From positions 1 through 13,515 of the forward strand of contig JAEXCN010000231.1 in the NCBI GenBank assembly GCA_023402175.1: 13,515 bases of DNA, given 5' to 3'. Numbering within the stretch: position 1 is the first letter of the stretch; every line of letters begins with the position of its first letter. Under the pieces are notes generated by a model. The model did no database searches. It had not been told where the DNA came from and saw only the letters and a list, made by a program, of their open reading frames with translations. The DNA comes from Pseudomonadota bacterium. GTDB taxonomy: Bacteria > Myxococcota_A > Polyangia > Polyangiales > Polyangiaceae. The position numbers and the translations under genes were made by a program. Positions 6,753 through 13,299 of the stretch are shown one piece after another.

Positions 6753-8153
6753 ATGCGAAAGCTCGTTCGACTGGTTCGCCAGGTGGTCCTCGGTTTTCTC
6801 TTCGTCGGTTGCGCGAGCGAGGAATCGAGAGCGCCGACGACGATCCGTTCGGAGTCGCCGCCAAGCACGACGACTTCGAGCGCTGCACCCGACCAAGAGG
6901 GCGTCGATCGAGCGATCGACGTGACGGGAAGCGTCGCGACGGATCTCGACGAGCCCATCGCTGGCCGAGCCGTGGTGCTCGTCGATGCGCGAGGTGCACG
7001 GCACGAGATCGCGACGGACGGGGACGGCGGCTTCACCGTGTCCGGGGTCGTGCCACCGTACGACCTTGCCGTCGCGCCCGCGTCCTCCGGACCCATGACC
7101 GTTCACCTCGGCATCCAACGCCGCGACCCATACGTCGAGCTGTTCGAACGTGATGGTCCGACCCCCACGGCCGCGAGCCAGCGGATCCGCGTCGGTGTCC
7201 GCTGGCCGGCATGTGATCTCCGGTCGTGCTCGGTCGTGGCCATGACGTCCTCTCCGTCCGGGGGCGGGTCGTCCACGACGGCGTGCGCGCCCGGAGAACA
7301 GGTGACGGCGATCGACGTCGATCACCGATGGCGCGGTCACACCGTCCGTCCGGGAGAGCAGATCGATGTGCACGTGCTCGTCAGCGATGTGGATCGATCG
7401 TTCTTCGCGCACGCGCACGTCGACGGAGTTGCGGCAGCTCCGGGCGACACGGTTGACGTAGGCGTGCTCCAACCGGCGTCGGTGGCGGCCTCGGAAGCGA
7501 TCCCGATCGTCGCCGAGGGGGGAGCGGCCGCGTTACCCGACTGGCGCTGGTCGACGACCGTCTTCCTCGACGTCTCGGGCGAGGGCCGCGCACCGGACCC
7601 GGCCTCGCTGCTCATGGTGGCTGCTGATGCGGGCGCCACGGTGCGAGCGCCGCTGATCGCCGGGGCGAAGCTCTTCGCGAGCATCACCGCGGTCCATCCA
7701 CGAAGCGATGCGCAGGGCGGGTTTCATCGATCGAGCGAAGCGTGGTCTGGCGCTCGTACGCCGTCCGTCGCGCCGATCACGCTCGATGTCGCCGCGGGGC
7801 CCGAGATGGTCCGCCCGGGGTCGACCGGCAGCCTCTCACGGCGAGGGCTCGGGTTCGAATGGACGTCCAGTTCGGGCCTGGCGCTCTCGACGCTGACCGT
7901 CGCCGACACAGCGCGTGGACGCGTCCGCTTCCGCGTGCTGACGACGGGGAGCGAAGTGCCCCTCGCGAGGCTGAGCGAGCTCGGCCTCCCGAAGCTCGAC
8001 GTCGGCGACCACGTACTCGACCTCTCGACGTCGGCGGGCGTCGGAGCGGACGACGCGGTCAGCCCGGACGCTGCGGTGCGCCGCCGGCGCTTCGATCGGA
8101 CGCGACCCGGAGCGGCCTCCCATCTCCGCGTGCCGTTCCAGGTCACGAGCTGA
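6753..8153 (+). CDS. Lipoprotein with carboxypeptidase-regulatory-like beta domain
   Basis: The start at ATG 6753 is chosen because it begins a lipoprotein signal: MRKLVRLVRQ, a hydrophobic stretch, and the lipobox FVGC with lipidation at C20. The product is 466 residues. A Ser/Thr-rich linker leads to residues about 50-105, which read as a CarboxypepD-regulatory-like beta-sandwich (DVTGSVATDLDEPIAGRAVV ending in DGDGGFTVSGV). The rest is beta-rich and repetitive, with C156/C161-region and later cysteines but no recognised catalytic site. Such domains occur on envelope proteins as binding or scaffold modules. It probably sits on a membrane facing the periplasm or surface. It diverges from the gene at 5398-6594 and converges with the small gene at 8173, leaving 19 bases between stops. 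Confidence 0.8.
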   Translation: MRKLVRLVRQVVLGFLFVGCASEESRAPTTIRSESPPSTTTSSAAPDQEGVDRAIDVTGSVATDLDEPIAGRAVVLVDARGARHEIATDGDGGFTVSGVVPPYDLAVAPASSGPMTVHLGIQRRDPYVELFERDGPTPTAASQRIRVGVRWPACDLRSCSVVAMTSSPSGGGSSTTACAPGEQVTAIDVDHRWRGHTVRPGEQIDVHVLVSDVDRSFFAHAHVDGVAAAPGDTVDVGVLQPASVAASEAIPIVAEGGAAALPDWRWSTTVFLDVSGEGRAPDPASLLMVAADAGATVRAPLIAGAKLFASITAVHPRSDAQGGFHRSSEAWSGARTPSVAPITLDVAAGPEMVRPGSTGSLSRRGLGFEWTSSSGLALSTLTVADTARGRVRFRVLTTGSEVPLARLSELGLPKLDVGDHVLDLSTSAGVGADDAVSPDAAVRRRRFDRTRPGAASHLRVPFQVTS

Positions 8154-8172
8154 TCGCGGCGTCGCCGAGCTG

Positions 8173-8583
8173 TCAGCGAGCCGGCATCTCGTCGGACCAG
8201 CCGACGACCATGCTGCTCGCGAGCTCGGGGGCGGATCGCTCGCGCAGCGCACGGAAGAACGTCTCCGGGGCGCGTTCGTCGGGCGGGCTCGGATGCACGA
8301 CCGCGGCGCCGTGAAAGCACCAGTGTTCGCCGACGTGCTCGACGTACAGCGCGTGCCACTTCTCCTCGTCGCTCCGCTGCTCTGGGGTCAGACGGATGAC
8401 GAGCCAGCTGTACGGCTGGTCGGAGCTGTCGTCCTCGTGGTGGAGCACCATCAAGCAGCGCTCGCCGCCGTGCTCGACGACAGCCTCGAGCGGACCCTCG
8501 TACCAATCGTTCACCCAGAGGAGCCGCAGATCGCTCGGCGCGATCTTCGTCAACGTTTCGAGCTCGACCTTCGGCACCTTCAC
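8173..8583 (-). CDS. Small uncharacterised Trp-rich protein
   Basis: The preferred start is GTG 8583 (136 residues): GAAGAGGG at 8595-8588 lies four bases upstream as a Shine-Dalgarno, and the upstream open frame codes only a low-complexity Arg/Ala stretch. The protein has no signal peptide or membrane helix. Its core, LLWVNDWYEGPLEAVVEHGG, followed by a beta strand with Cys, an acidic HHEDDSSDQPYSW segment and a His/Trp-containing strand, resembles a widespread family of small unknown proteins with a D-[WY]-[YW]-[DE]-GPL motif; this is recollection, not a search result. It is probably a soluble alpha/beta protein. Its function is unknown. It diverges from the zinc-knuckle membrane protein at 8690. 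Confidence 0.75.
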   Translation of the reverse strand: MKVPKVELETLTKIAPSDLRLLWVNDWYEGPLEAVVEHGGERCLMVLHHEDDSSDQPYSWLVIRLTPEQRSDEEKWHALYVEHVGEHWCFHGAAVVHPSPPDERAPETFFRALRERSAPELASSMVVGWSDEMPAR

Positions 8584-8611
8584 GTCGCCCTCTTCACAAC
8601 GGTAGCTGCGC

Positions 8612-8629
8612 GCTCGCGCTCGCGCGAGC
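8612..8629. repeat. Inverted repeat in divergent gap 8584-8689
   Basis: gctcgcgc (8612-8619) and gcgcgagc (8622-8629) are perfect 8-base arms with a 2-base spacer. It lies between divergent genes and could be a binding site. However, the area is a simple GC alternation and part of the open frame upstream of 8583, so chance is possible. The rest of this 106-base gap holds only the Shine-Dalgarno sites. Confidence 0.3.
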
Positions 8630-8689
8630 TTCCGTCGAGCACGGGCGCGCCGCATGCATCGTCTCTTCAATGAGTAAAGGAGCCCAGCC

Positions 8690-8992
8690 ATGACCCACGT
8701 CGCATGCTCAGCTTGCAACCAGGACGTCGACGCGAAGCCGCCCAACCATGGCTACTGGGCGCTCATCGTCACCTTCTGGGTGTTCAGCTTGCTCTTCGGG
8801 ATCGGCGCCGCCGTCGGTTCCGGCTGGAGCTTCATGCTCCTCGTTGCATGGGTACTGCTCGCGACGACGACGGGCGTGCTCGTCCAGCACGCCACCACGT
8901 GGACGTGCTCCGAATGCGGAGCGACAGTGCCGCCGCCCGTGGAAGCCGTGGCGCGGCGGCCCGAGCACACGCACGTTCCGGCGCACGCCTGA
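8690..8992 (+). CDS. Small membrane protein with paired CxxC zinc knuckles
   Basis: The 100-residue product starts at ATG 8690, with AAGGAG at 8677-8682 as a good Shine-Dalgarno. It opens with CSAC (C6, C9), then two hydrophobic helices (about 22-44 and 47-66), then CSEC (C73, C76) and a Pro/His-containing tail. Two CxxC knuckles flanking a hydrophobic core suggest that one zinc ion is bound by all four cysteines, with the helices in or along the membrane. This topology recalls LITAF-type domains, but those have a shorter hydrophobic stretch and no sequence identity is claimed. No partner is evident. The next gene follows after 61 bases in the same direction, so they may share a transcript. 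Function is unknown. Confidence 0.78.
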   Translation: MTHVACSACNQDVDAKPPNHGYWALIVTFWVFSLLFGIGAAVGSGWSFMLLVAWVLLATTTGVLVQHATTWTCSECGATVPPPVEAVARRPEHTHVPAHA

Positions 8993-9053
8993 CGCATCCG
9001 AGCGACGCGGCCGTCCGCGAGGCGCGCGTCGAGGTCGTGCTAGAAGCCACCGC

Positions 9054-10040
9054 GTGACCTCGCCGCGCGACCTCTGCCGTCTGCTTGCGACCTGCGTGGG
9101 CGCGATCACGCTGACCTCGAGCGGGGCGTTCCTCGTCGCATGTCGCAAGGACGCACCGAAGACGACGGACGGGAGCGAGCCACCTGCGCAGGAGGCGGCC
9201 GCGGTCGACAGGGAGGCGGGCGCGCTCGCTTCCGACGTGCCGGGGGACGCAGGCCTGTCAGGACATGACCCATCGGAGCGCGCCGATCGCTCGGCGCACG
9301 AAGCGGGCGCGGTCGGACCCAAGTGTGAAGGCGCAGCGCTCTCGCTCCTCGCGGCGGCGGTGAACCCGCAATGCGAGATCGGCGAACGCGAATGGAGCGA
9401 TCTCGTTCACGCTGCCGGAGCAGGAGGTGCCGGCGGCGCAAGCTCGAATGGAGTCCTTCGTCAGGAGGCCCGACGAGAGGGCGATCACGTCGTCATCTCG
9501 ATCGTGAACCGAGGGGCGCGCTCGCTCGTCGTGCCGCTCCGTTACCACCCCGGACATCCCGAGCTCGCGTTTTCGGTGCTCGCCGAGTCCGAAGGGCGAG
9601 GAGTGTTCGAGCTCGCCACTCCGTCGAACGACGCGCCGAGCGAGGCCGAGGCGGGAAAACCGAAGGCCACGACCGCGCGTGGGCTTGGCCCGGAGCGCCC
9701 GAACGTGCTCGCACTACTCGACGCCGGCTCGTGGTTTCAACGTGTGCATAACGCACGTATCACGCTTCCGCCGGGCGGGAGCGCTCGAGCGCGCCTCGCC
9801 ATCGACCCACGGATCGTGAAGCGGCTCGATCGGAGCTGCACCGACGGCGGCGGAGCGGCTCGGACCGGAAGCACCGACGGCGGCGGAGCGGCTCGGACCG
9901 GGGGCGCCGACGGCGGCGACGCGGCCGGCGCGTGCTTGCCCGCACGGCTTCCGAAGGGGCGCACGGTGCTCTACGTCGGACAGCTCGTGACCGCAATCGA
10001 CTCGGGCGAGCCCGCCCGGGTCGAGTGGGACGCACCCTGA
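9054..10040 (+). CDS. Putative lipoprotein with internal 11-residue repeats
   Basis: The frame is open from 8748, but the start is placed at GTG 9054 because it begins a lipoprotein signal: Arg near the N-terminus, a hydrophobic run, then FLVAC with C30 as lipidated cysteine. That gives 328 residues. Residues about 31-90 are a low-complexity Asp/Ala/Glu/Ser linker. A beta-rich region follows, including VVISIVNRGARSLVVPLRY and RITLPPGGSARARLAI, reading like an immunoglobulin-type sandwich. Residues 263-293 are a Gly/Thr/Ala repeat, interrupting the domain just before the final strands (TVLYVGQLV). Cysteines at about 91, 108, 262 and 294 could pair. No catalytic motif is seen. It is probably an envelope-attached structural protein; the exact role is unknown. 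Confidence 0.75.
   Translation: MTSPRDLCRLLATCVGAITLTSSGAFLVACRKDAPKTTDGSEPPAQEAAAVDREAGALASDVPGDAGLSGHDPSERADRSAHEAGAVGPKCEGAALSLLAAAVNPQCEIGEREWSDLVHAAGAGGAGGASSNGVLRQEARREGDHVVISIVNRGARSLVVPLRYHPGHPELAFSVLAESEGRGVFELATPSNDAPSEAEAGKPKATTARGLGPERPNVLALLDAGSWFQRVHNARITLPPGGSARARLAIDPRIVKRLDRSCTDGGGAARTGSTDGGGAARTGGADGGDAAGACLPARLPKGRTVLYVGQLVTAIDSGEPARVEWDAP
9840..9932. repeat. 33-bp minisatellite within the lipoprotein gene
   Basis: Two near-identical 33-bp units (9840-9872 and 9873-9905) are followed by a decayed third (9906-9932). They encode TDGGGAARTGS, TDGGGAARTGG and ADGGDAAGA. The period of 33 keeps the frame, so copy-number change would alter protein length without truncation. Confidence 0.85.
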
Positions 10041-10139
10041 ATCGGCGAGCGTGATCGTCGGGGAGGCGACCTCGTGCTTGCGGCACGACTCGCACTGCCA
10101 CGTCGGCGCGCACGCGACGTCGGGAACGGCGGCCGGCAC
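10041..10139 (-). other. Possible minus-strand coding segment or gene remnant (zinc-knuckle-like)
   Basis: From a GTG at 10139, the minus strand reads MPAAVPDVACAPTWQCESC and onward with CxxC at residues 16-19. By my count 31 of the first 34 codons end in G or C, while the codons just upstream of the GTG do not show that bias. No plus-strand gene covers this part, so the bias is not a simple shadow effect. The frame stays open to 9714, but the remainder lies antisense to the lipoprotein gene and is probably a shadow. It could be a 5' remnant of a zinc-ribbon gene, an overlapping small gene or chance. No Shine-Dalgarno is visible. Confidence 0.25.
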
Positions 10140-10144
10140 GCTTT

Positions 10145-10158
10145 GATAGGTGCCTATC
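10145..10158. promoter_or_regulatory. GATAGG-TG-CCTATC inverted repeat upstream of the hydrolase gene
   Basis: Perfect 6-base arms with a 2-base spacer form a 14-bp operator-like site in an AT-richer patch, 75 bases before the hydrolase ATG. It is too short for a stable terminator and lacks a T-run. It is the only distinct symmetric site seen in the 193-base gap 10041-10233. Confidence 0.35.
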
Positions 10159-10220
10159 GAAGTGCGTGCGTCGGTCCGGCGAAAAGTTGGCCGAACGACG
10201 AGCTTTCCTAGAGGGTCGGT

Positions 10221-10226
10221 AGGAGG
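10221..10226 (+). promoter_or_regulatory. Shine-Dalgarno that sets the hydrolase start
   Basis: AGGAGG lies seven bases before ATG 10234 and four before GTG 10231. The seven-base spacing favours the ATG, and excludes the more upstream in-frame GTG at 10150. Confidence 0.75.
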
Positions 10227-10233
10227 TTTCGTG

Positions 10234-11253
10234 ATGTCGTCCTACTCGAACCCCGTCTCCCGTCGAGCCCTCCTCGCGTTCTCGGCGTCACTCGGACTGA
10301 CTGTGCTCACGCGGCGCGCGCGCGCAGACGTGACGACTCCAGCGTCGGCGAAGGTGACGTCGCGCGTGACCCGCGTGACCAGCGACGATCGCGGCGTGAC
10401 GCTGACGATGGAGCTCGAGAACGCCCCGTTCCCCGCGCCTGGATCGTGGCATCGCGATCCGACCGTTCTCGTCTTCGTTCCCCGCCATCACCGTCCCGGG
10501 CCCGGCGGTCAGATCCACTTCGTCGTCCACTTCCACGGTCACAACTCGACCGCCGAGCGAGCGACAGCGGCCCACCAGCTTCGCGAGCAGCTCTTCGACA
10601 GCAAACAAAACGCGATCCTCGTCGTCCCGGAGCTCGCGGTGCTCGCGCCGGATTCGTCGGCGGGGAAGCTCGAGACGCAGGGCGCATTCGCTCGGCTCCT
10701 CGACGACGTCCTCGCGACGCTCCAAACGCGCGAGGCGCGTGCTGCGCTCGGGCCTTCGGCGCCGGGTAGCGGCTCGACGCCCGGACGCATCTGCGTGTCC
10801 GCGCACTCCGGCGGCTATCACGCAGCGGCATGCGCCATCCGCGCGGGCGGCGTGAAGATCCACGAGGTCTATCTCTTCGACGCGCTCTACGCCGACACCG
10901 AGGTCTTCCGCGACTGGGTGATCGCCGGGCGAGGCAAGCCGATGTCTTCGCGCCACAAGCTCGTCTCGTATTTCACGGCGGGCACCACCGAGACGAACAC
11001 CCGGCGTCTCTTCGCGGAGCTCGAGCAGGCAGGCGTCTCGGTGGCTCGTGAGGACGTCGAAGGGACGCTCTCGCGCGAGGCCCTCACGCAAGCCGAGGCG
11101 GTCAGCATCCGAACGCAGCTCACGCACGGCACGGTGACGCGCGAGCTCAACAGCCTTCGCGACTGCCTCTACGCTTCGGCGCTCCGCCGCCGGCTGCGCA
11201 CGTCGTGGTTCGACGCGAAGCAAGGAGCGCGGCCGCTCGAGCGCCGGCGCTGA
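10234..11253 (+). CDS. Tat-exported alpha/beta-hydrolase-fold protein
   Basis: The start is ATG 10234, set by AGGAGG; the product has 339 residues. The N-terminus has the twin-arginine motif SRRALLAF, a hydrophobic core and a processing site near ARA-DV, so the folded protein is exported through Tat. The hydrolase signature follows: strand and oxyanion loop VVHFHGHNS, nucleophile S192 in SAHSGGYHA, acidic D216 in VYLFDALY and a probable histidine H298 in QLTHGTV. The spacing fits a Ser-Asp-His triad. A helical lid seems to lie between H and D regions. Substrate is unknown; esterase or lipase-type chemistry is inferred, not shown. The gene ends four bases from the stop of the converging Cys-rich lipoprotein gene. 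Confidence 0.87.
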   Translation: MSSYSNPVSRRALLAFSASLGLTVLTRRARADVTTPASAKVTSRVTRVTSDDRGVTLTMELENAPFPAPGSWHRDPTVLVFVPRHHRPGPGGQIHFVVHFHGHNSTAERATAAHQLREQLFDSKQNAILVVPELAVLAPDSSAGKLETQGAFARLLDDVLATLQTREARAALGPSAPGSGSTPGRICVSAHSGGYHAAACAIRAGGVKIHEVYLFDALYADTEVFRDWVIAGRGKPMSSRHKLVSYFTAGTTETNTRRLFAELEQAGVSVAREDVEGTLSREALTQAEAVSIRTQLTHGTVTRELNSLRDCLYASALRRRLRTSWFDAKQGARPLERRR

Positions 11254-11257
11254 CGCA

Positions 11258-12253
11258 TCACGGGACGCCGCCGTCGGCCCCGCCGGGCGGTGGGCCGCAC
11301 ACGCCGTTGTTGCACGTGCCGCCGTTGCACGACTTGCCGCAGCCGCCGCAGTTGAGCGGGTCGGTCGCAAAGGTCGACTCGCAGCCGGTCGCCGGGTCCT
11401 GGTCGCAGTTGCCGAAGCCCGGGTTGCACTGGAAGGCGCAGGCGTCGGAGTGGCACGTCGCGACGGCGTTCGCCGGGACGGGGCACACCGCGCAGGTCGG
11501 CCCGCACGCGGCCGGGTCCGTGTTGACGACGCAGCGGCCGCCGCACGCGTGATAGGACGGCTTGCACGTGAACGTGCACGCGCCGGAGGCGCACACGGCT
11601 TGGCCATGGTCCACGTCGGGGCACCTGACGTTGCAGTCGCCGCAGTGATTCACGCTCGTCAGCGGCGAGACGCACTCGTTCCCGCACAGCAGCGGCGCGT
11701 CCGGCGCGCAGCCCGTCGTGCACTGGAAGCCGTCGCCCGCCGGCGCGCACACCGGGCTCGCTGCGGGGCAGACCGCATTGCACGCACCGCAGCTGGTCGC
11801 CTTCGACAGGTCGACCTCGCAGCCGTCAGCGGGATCCTGGTTGCAGTCGGCGTAGCCCTTGTCACAGGAATGCACCACGCACTTGTTGCCCTGACAGGCC
11901 GGCGTTCCGTGTCCGGCCTTGCACGGCTCACACGAAGGATCCCCGCAGCCGTACGTCGGGTCGGTCACGCCGACGCAGGAGCCGTGGCACATGCGCTGCC
12001 CGTCGGCGCAGAGCGGCGACTGACCGGGGTTGGGAGGATCGCCCGACGTGCCGGAGTCGGGGCGGTCCTGTCCGCGCCCGGGGGGAAGGTCCGTGCCGCC
12101 GTTGTCCGGCTGCGTCGGAGAGATGTCCGTCGGCTTGGACGGGTCGAGGTTCCCCGGCTTGTTGTCGAGGATCGTGTTGCAGCCGGCGATGCCCGCTGCG
12201 AGGAGGATGGATCGGGCGAGGGTTGAACGAAGCGATGTGGAACGGCGAATCAC
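11258..12253 (-). CDS. Cys-rich lipoprotein with CxxCxxxC repeats
   Basis: The 331-residue protein starts at GTG 12253, sharing GTGA with the stop of the upstream PEGA gene, so it is translationally coupled. The lipobox is GIAGC (C25). A Pro/Asp/Gly-rich linker (about 30-80) follows, then a region with 40 further cysteines. CxxCxxxC modules occur at 155-162, 204-211 and 302-309, with a variant CGPTCAVC at 250-257. A longer motif is duplicated: NQDPADGCE (138-146) and DQDPATGCE (284-292), each followed by a CxxCxxxC module. The even number of cysteines suggests an all-disulfide extracytoplasmic fold. Such proteins are common in myxobacteria and sometimes misnamed as tryptophan synthase subunits; nothing here supports that enzyme. 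Role is probably adhesive or structural on the cell surface. Confidence 0.85.
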   Translation of the reverse strand: MIRRSTSLRSTLARSILLAAGIAGCNTILDNKPGNLDPSKPTDISPTQPDNGGTDLPPGRGQDRPDSGTSGDPPNPGQSPLCADGQRMCHGSCVGVTDPTYGCGDPSCEPCKAGHGTPACQGNKCVVHSCDKGYADCNQDPADGCEVDLSKATSCGACNAVCPAASPVCAPAGDGFQCTTGCAPDAPLLCGNECVSPLTSVNHCGDCNVRCPDVDHGQAVCASGACTFTCKPSYHACGGRCVVNTDPAACGPTCAVCPVPANAVATCHSDACAFQCNPGFGNCDQDPATGCESTFATDPLNCGGCGKSCNGGTCNNGVCGPPPGGADGGVP

Positions 12254-13299
12254 GGCAAAACACCCTGGAACGAGATACCCCCTCCATTCATGGCCACGTG
12301 CGGAACCGCACGGAACGTCGTCGTCGGGGGAGCCTCCCTGCGCGAGGGTCCCTTCGGCGCCGTGAGCACGAGGACGACTCCGCCGAGGAGCGCTGCGCCT
12401 CCGGCGACCGTCGCGATCGTCGAGATGTCCCCACTCTGAAGCGCCTTGTCGCGGAGGGACACGCCCTGCGCGTCGCAGAGGTCCCCGTTGCAGTGCTCCT
12501 TGGCCCGGTTGCCCTTCTGCAGGGAGTCGATGCCGAAGCCCGCGCCCACACCGAGGCCGGCGATCCCGAGACCACCGACGATCCAGCCGATCGTGCGCTG
12601 CGGTCCGCCGCGCTGCTCGACGATCGGCTCGGGGAAGCCCGCGCTCGGATCCTGACGGGACAGATCGTTCCGCTCCGCGACCGGCGCGGGGATCACCGAC
12701 GGCAGCTCGGCGGAGGGCGCGTTCGGGAGCTCACGAGGCACCGAGATCCGAACGACCTTTCCCTCGACGGCATTCACCGTGCCTTCCCACGCGAGCTTCC
12801 CGGGGGCGGAAGCGGTGATCCGATGACTGCCCGGATCGATTGGGACCGGTGTTCCCCAGGAGGCCGAGCCGACGACGAGCCCGTCGCGTTTCACTTCGAG
12901 GCCCGGCGGCGCCGGGGAGGGGACGTCGATCGTCAGCTTCGGCAGCTTTGGCTCGAGCGCCTTTGCGCGGTCACGCGCGACCTTCTCGCGCTGCGCCTGG
13001 CTCTGCGACTTCGCCGCGGCGGCGACGCTGAGAAAGCCCGACCACGCCGTCGAGAGCTTGCCCATCTTCTCGTTGCAGTCGGCAAGATTGAACTCGGTGC
13101 CGATCCCGTAGTCGAGGCGAAGGCTCTCTTCGAGCTTCGGACAAGCGACGGCGTACTTGCCTTCCTTCATGAGCGCACGCGCCTCGTAGAAAAGCGCCTG
13201 GGCCGCGGCCGGATCGCCCCCCTTGGTCGACTGGGCGAATGCGGGTGAGCCGTACGCAAGGAAGACCGTTGCAGCGGCAGACAAGACGAAGCGTTTCAT
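12250..13299 (-). CDS. Exported TPR/PEGA-domain protein with two C-terminal membrane helices
   Basis: The 349-residue protein starts at ATG 13299, with GAGGAA (13310-13305) as Shine-Dalgarno. The signal peptide is residues 1-22 (cleavage near AFA-QS). Residues about 30-115 are TPR-like (ALFYEARALMKEGKYAVACP, then NLADCNEKMGKLSTAW). Residues about 121-190 are a PEGA-type domain (VKRDGLVVG, DPGSHRITASAPG). A Pro-rich linker precedes two hydrophobic helices (about 236-258 and 292-313), with C270 and C275 in the loop between. The order is the same as in the protein at 113-1111. It sits between an incoming gene (ATGA overlap at 13296-13299) and the Cys-rich lipoprotein (GTGA overlap at 12250-12253), so the three form one operon. 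An envelope-associated role is inferred; no enzyme activity is seen. Confidence 0.88.
   Translation of the reverse strand: MKRFVLSAAATVFLAYGSPAFAQSTKGGDPAAAQALFYEARALMKEGKYAVACPKLEESLRLDYGIGTEFNLADCNEKMGKLSTAWSGFLSVAAAAKSQSQAQREKVARDRAKALEPKLPKLTIDVPSPAPPGLEVKRDGLVVGSASWGTPVPIDPGSHRITASAPGKLAWEGTVNAVEGKVVRISVPRELPNAPSAELPSVIPAPVAERNDLSRQDPSAGFPEPIVEQRGGPQRTIGWIVGGLGIAGLGVGAGFGIDSLQKGNRAKEHCNGDLCDAQGVSLRDKALQSGDISTIATVAGGAALLGGVVLVLTAPKGPSRREAPPTTTFRAVPHVAMNGGGISFQGVLP

Noticed and set aside
5188..6924. Plus-strand open frame of 578 codons
   Set aside because: Spans the Bax1-like gene out of frame and the antisense of the unknown minus gene; composition is a GC shadow.
9840..9932. CRISPR array
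   Set aside because: The 33-bp units are contiguous without spacers and lie in frame inside a gene.
10495..10505. cccgggcccgg as a third copy of the palindromic operator
   Set aside because: It lies inside the hydrolase coding region and lacks the flanking TGG/CCA of the two intergenic copies.
10288..11607. Long minus-strand open frame (439 codons)
   Set aside because: Low-complexity Arg/Ala translation opposite the hydrolase and out of frame with the Cys-rich lipoprotein; a GC shadow.
11258..12253. Tryptophan synthase annotation sometimes attached to Cys-rich myxobacterial lipoproteins
   Set aside because: No TIM-barrel or PLP features; it is a disulfide-rich lipoprotein.
12223..13248. 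Plus-strand open frame opposite the second PEGA gene
   Set aside because: Arg/Asp-rich shadow; the minus strand has a signal peptide, PEGA domain and membrane helices.
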